Positions 63,302 to 64,000 of a DNA stretch of 64,000 bases are shown piece after piece. The position numbers and the translations under genes are program-made. Origin of the DNA: Aureococcus anophagefferens (taxonomy: Eukaryota > Sar > Pelagophyceae > Pelagomonadales > Pelagomonadaceae); contig NW_008705562.1 in NCBI RefSeq assembly GCF_000186865.1, positions 1,790,927 through 1,854,926 on the forward strand. Reading direction: 5' to 3'. Positions within the stretch are counted from its first letter, which is position 1. The number at the start of each line of letters is the position of its first letter. The notes beneath the pieces are model-generated. The model did not search any database and was not told where the DNA came from. It worked only from the letters and a program-made list of their open reading frames with translations.

Positions 63302-64000
63302 CTACGCGGCGGCGACGACGTTCGGCGCGGGCGAGGACGGGCTGCCGTCGGGCGGCGGCGGCGCGTCGTCGAGCGTCGCGTTGGCCTCGTTGCCCTGGAA
63401 GCGGATGGCCGTGAGGACGCCCCAGGCCGCGTCGCGCCAGACGCGCTGGAGGACGTCGTGGACGGGCCCGTCGCGGTGGGCGGCGCCGACGTAGGCGAGG
63501 ATGGCCGCGACGTCGACGTCGATGGGGAAGTCGCCGTGCGCGACGAAGGGCAGGCACGTCGCCACCGTGTGGAGCTGGCACGCGATCGTGTGGAGCGAGG
63601 GCGCGTCGACGAGCTTGATGGCCTTGGGCGTCGCGTCGAGGGGGCGCGCGGCGGCGCGCACGGCGAGGCGCTCGTCGTTGGAGTCGCCGACGGAGATGAT
63701 CTCGCGCGGCGGCGGCGGCCGCCGCGGCGGCGCGGGCCGGCCCGCCGCGGCCGCCGCGCAGGCCTCGGCGGCGGCGAGCTCGTCCTCGGCGGCGGCGAAG
63801 AAGGCCTTGGCGACGTGCGTGAAGGCCGCGGCCTTCCAGCAGACGGAGCGGCCGGGGTAGAGCGCCTCGTAGTGACGCGCGGAGACGACGCGGACGCGCG
63901 CGAGCAAGGGCACGACGCGCGGCAGGAAGCGCCGGCTCGAGAACTTGACCCACTCCTCGTCGGCGTTCGTGATGATGACGACGCTGCAGCCCAGCGCGTC
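63302..64000 (-). CDS. Unknown HAD-like protein, N-terminus beyond window
   Basis: 233 codons to the window edge; the frame is open at 64000, so the start lies outside. The first visible residues (LGCSVVIITNADEEWVKFSS, RRFLPRVVPLLARVRVVSAR, HYEALYPGRSVCWKAAAF) fit a Rossmann-like HAD phosphatase segment: the TNADEEW loop followed by an export-like strand. This conserved block is seen in many algal and plant proteins. EIISVGDSNDERLAV resembles the later HAD motif GDSxxD/E. The end is Pro/Ser-rich. Catalytic motif I (DxDxT) would be upstream and is not visible. Confidence 0.75.
   Translation of the reverse strand, partial: DALGCSVVIITNADEEWVKFSSRRFLPRVVPLLARVRVVSARHYEALYPGRSVCWKAAAFTHVAKAFFAAAEDELAAAEACAAAAAGRPAPPRRPPPPREIISVGDSNDERLAVRAAARPLDATPKAIKLVDAPSLHTIACQLHTVATCLPFVAHGDFPIDVDVAAILAYVGAAHRDGPVHDVLQRVWRDAAWGVLTAIRFQGNEANATLDDAPPPPDGSPSSPAPNVVAAA

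Noticed and set aside
1..64000. CRISPR arrays, bacterial operons, ribosome-binding sites, tRNA or rRNA genes
   Set aside because: None seen. Genes are eukaryotic with introns, and no evenly spaced palindromic repeats or cloverleaf sequences were recognised by eye. A tRNAscan or Rfam search would be decisive.

Overview
This is nuclear DNA from a very GC-rich, gene-dense eukaryote. The best inference is a stramenopile microalga of the pelagophyte type, such as Aureococcus anophagefferens or a relative. The evidence is: eukaryote-only genes (kinesin, CEP76, CDK20-like kinase, SAGA Ada1-like subunit, V-ATPase subunit F, RCC1, Sec7, mS29); GC of roughly 70 percent; short intergenic spaces; mostly intronless genes with a few introns of about 49-81 bp; and a glucose-6-phosphate isomerase with a plastid-type leader. 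A run of 50 N at 37278-37327 marks a draft scaffold. The base composition opens long spurious antisense ORFs, so genes were chosen by protein family, motifs and plausible ATG starts.

Layout. 1-8.6 kb: aldo/keto reductase tail, a possible F-box protein, plastid glucose-6-phosphate isomerase, EF-hand protein, secreted DNase I-fold phosphatase/nuclease, a protein with two zinc-knuckle-like motifs, mitochondrial ribosomal GTPase mS29, and a SET-domain gene with a broken frame. 8.8-15.4 kb: 2-oxoglutarate oxygenase, F-box/lectin-like protein, ARM-repeat protein, HbpS/GlcG-like protein with an acidic tail, a small repeat protein, and an MFS transporter. 15.6-18.6 kb is the most dynamic part. It holds a recent tandem duplication of a three-exon cysteine-rich gene, a broken gene fragment, and a 189-bp hAT-like MITE with 8-bp target duplications. 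18.8-30.8 kb: a four-TM protein, sulfotransferase, cysteine desulfurase, tail-anchored coiled coil, an ankyrin gene with an in-frame stop, prolyl 4-hydroxylase-like enzyme, GT25 glycosyltransferase, Ada1-like SAGA subunit, CEP76, and V-ATPase F. 30.8-43.4 kb: membrane aspartyl protease with an inserted Notch-like repeat, a kinesin with four EF-hands (interrupted by the gap), a fucosyltransferase-like protein, an LVIVD beta-propeller and two unknowns. 43.9-54.6 kb: alkaline ceramidase, acyl-protein thioesterase, zinc-ribbon protein, FAD monooxygenase, FBXO8-like F-box/Sec7 protein, WW-domain protein, RCC1 protein. 55.2-64 kb: MYND protein of lower GC, CDK20-like kinase, GT31 glycosyltransferase, L-xylulose reductase-like SDR, a second sulfotransferase-like protein, an unknown, eEF1A lysine methyltransferase 2, and a truncated unknown.

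The genes do not form an operon-like pathway. Loose themes are secretory-pathway glycan and sulfate chemistry (GT25, GT31, fucosyltransferase-like, two sulfotransferases, prolyl hydroxylase, aspartyl protease) and a centriole/cilium set (CEP76, CDK20-like, EF-hand kinesin). Most neighbours are divergent or convergent with under 300 bp between them, so shared bidirectional promoters are likely. Six spliced genes were resolved by hand, with frame-consistent junctions. One intron (ceramidase) is flanked by a direct repeat that fits transposon-generated introns.
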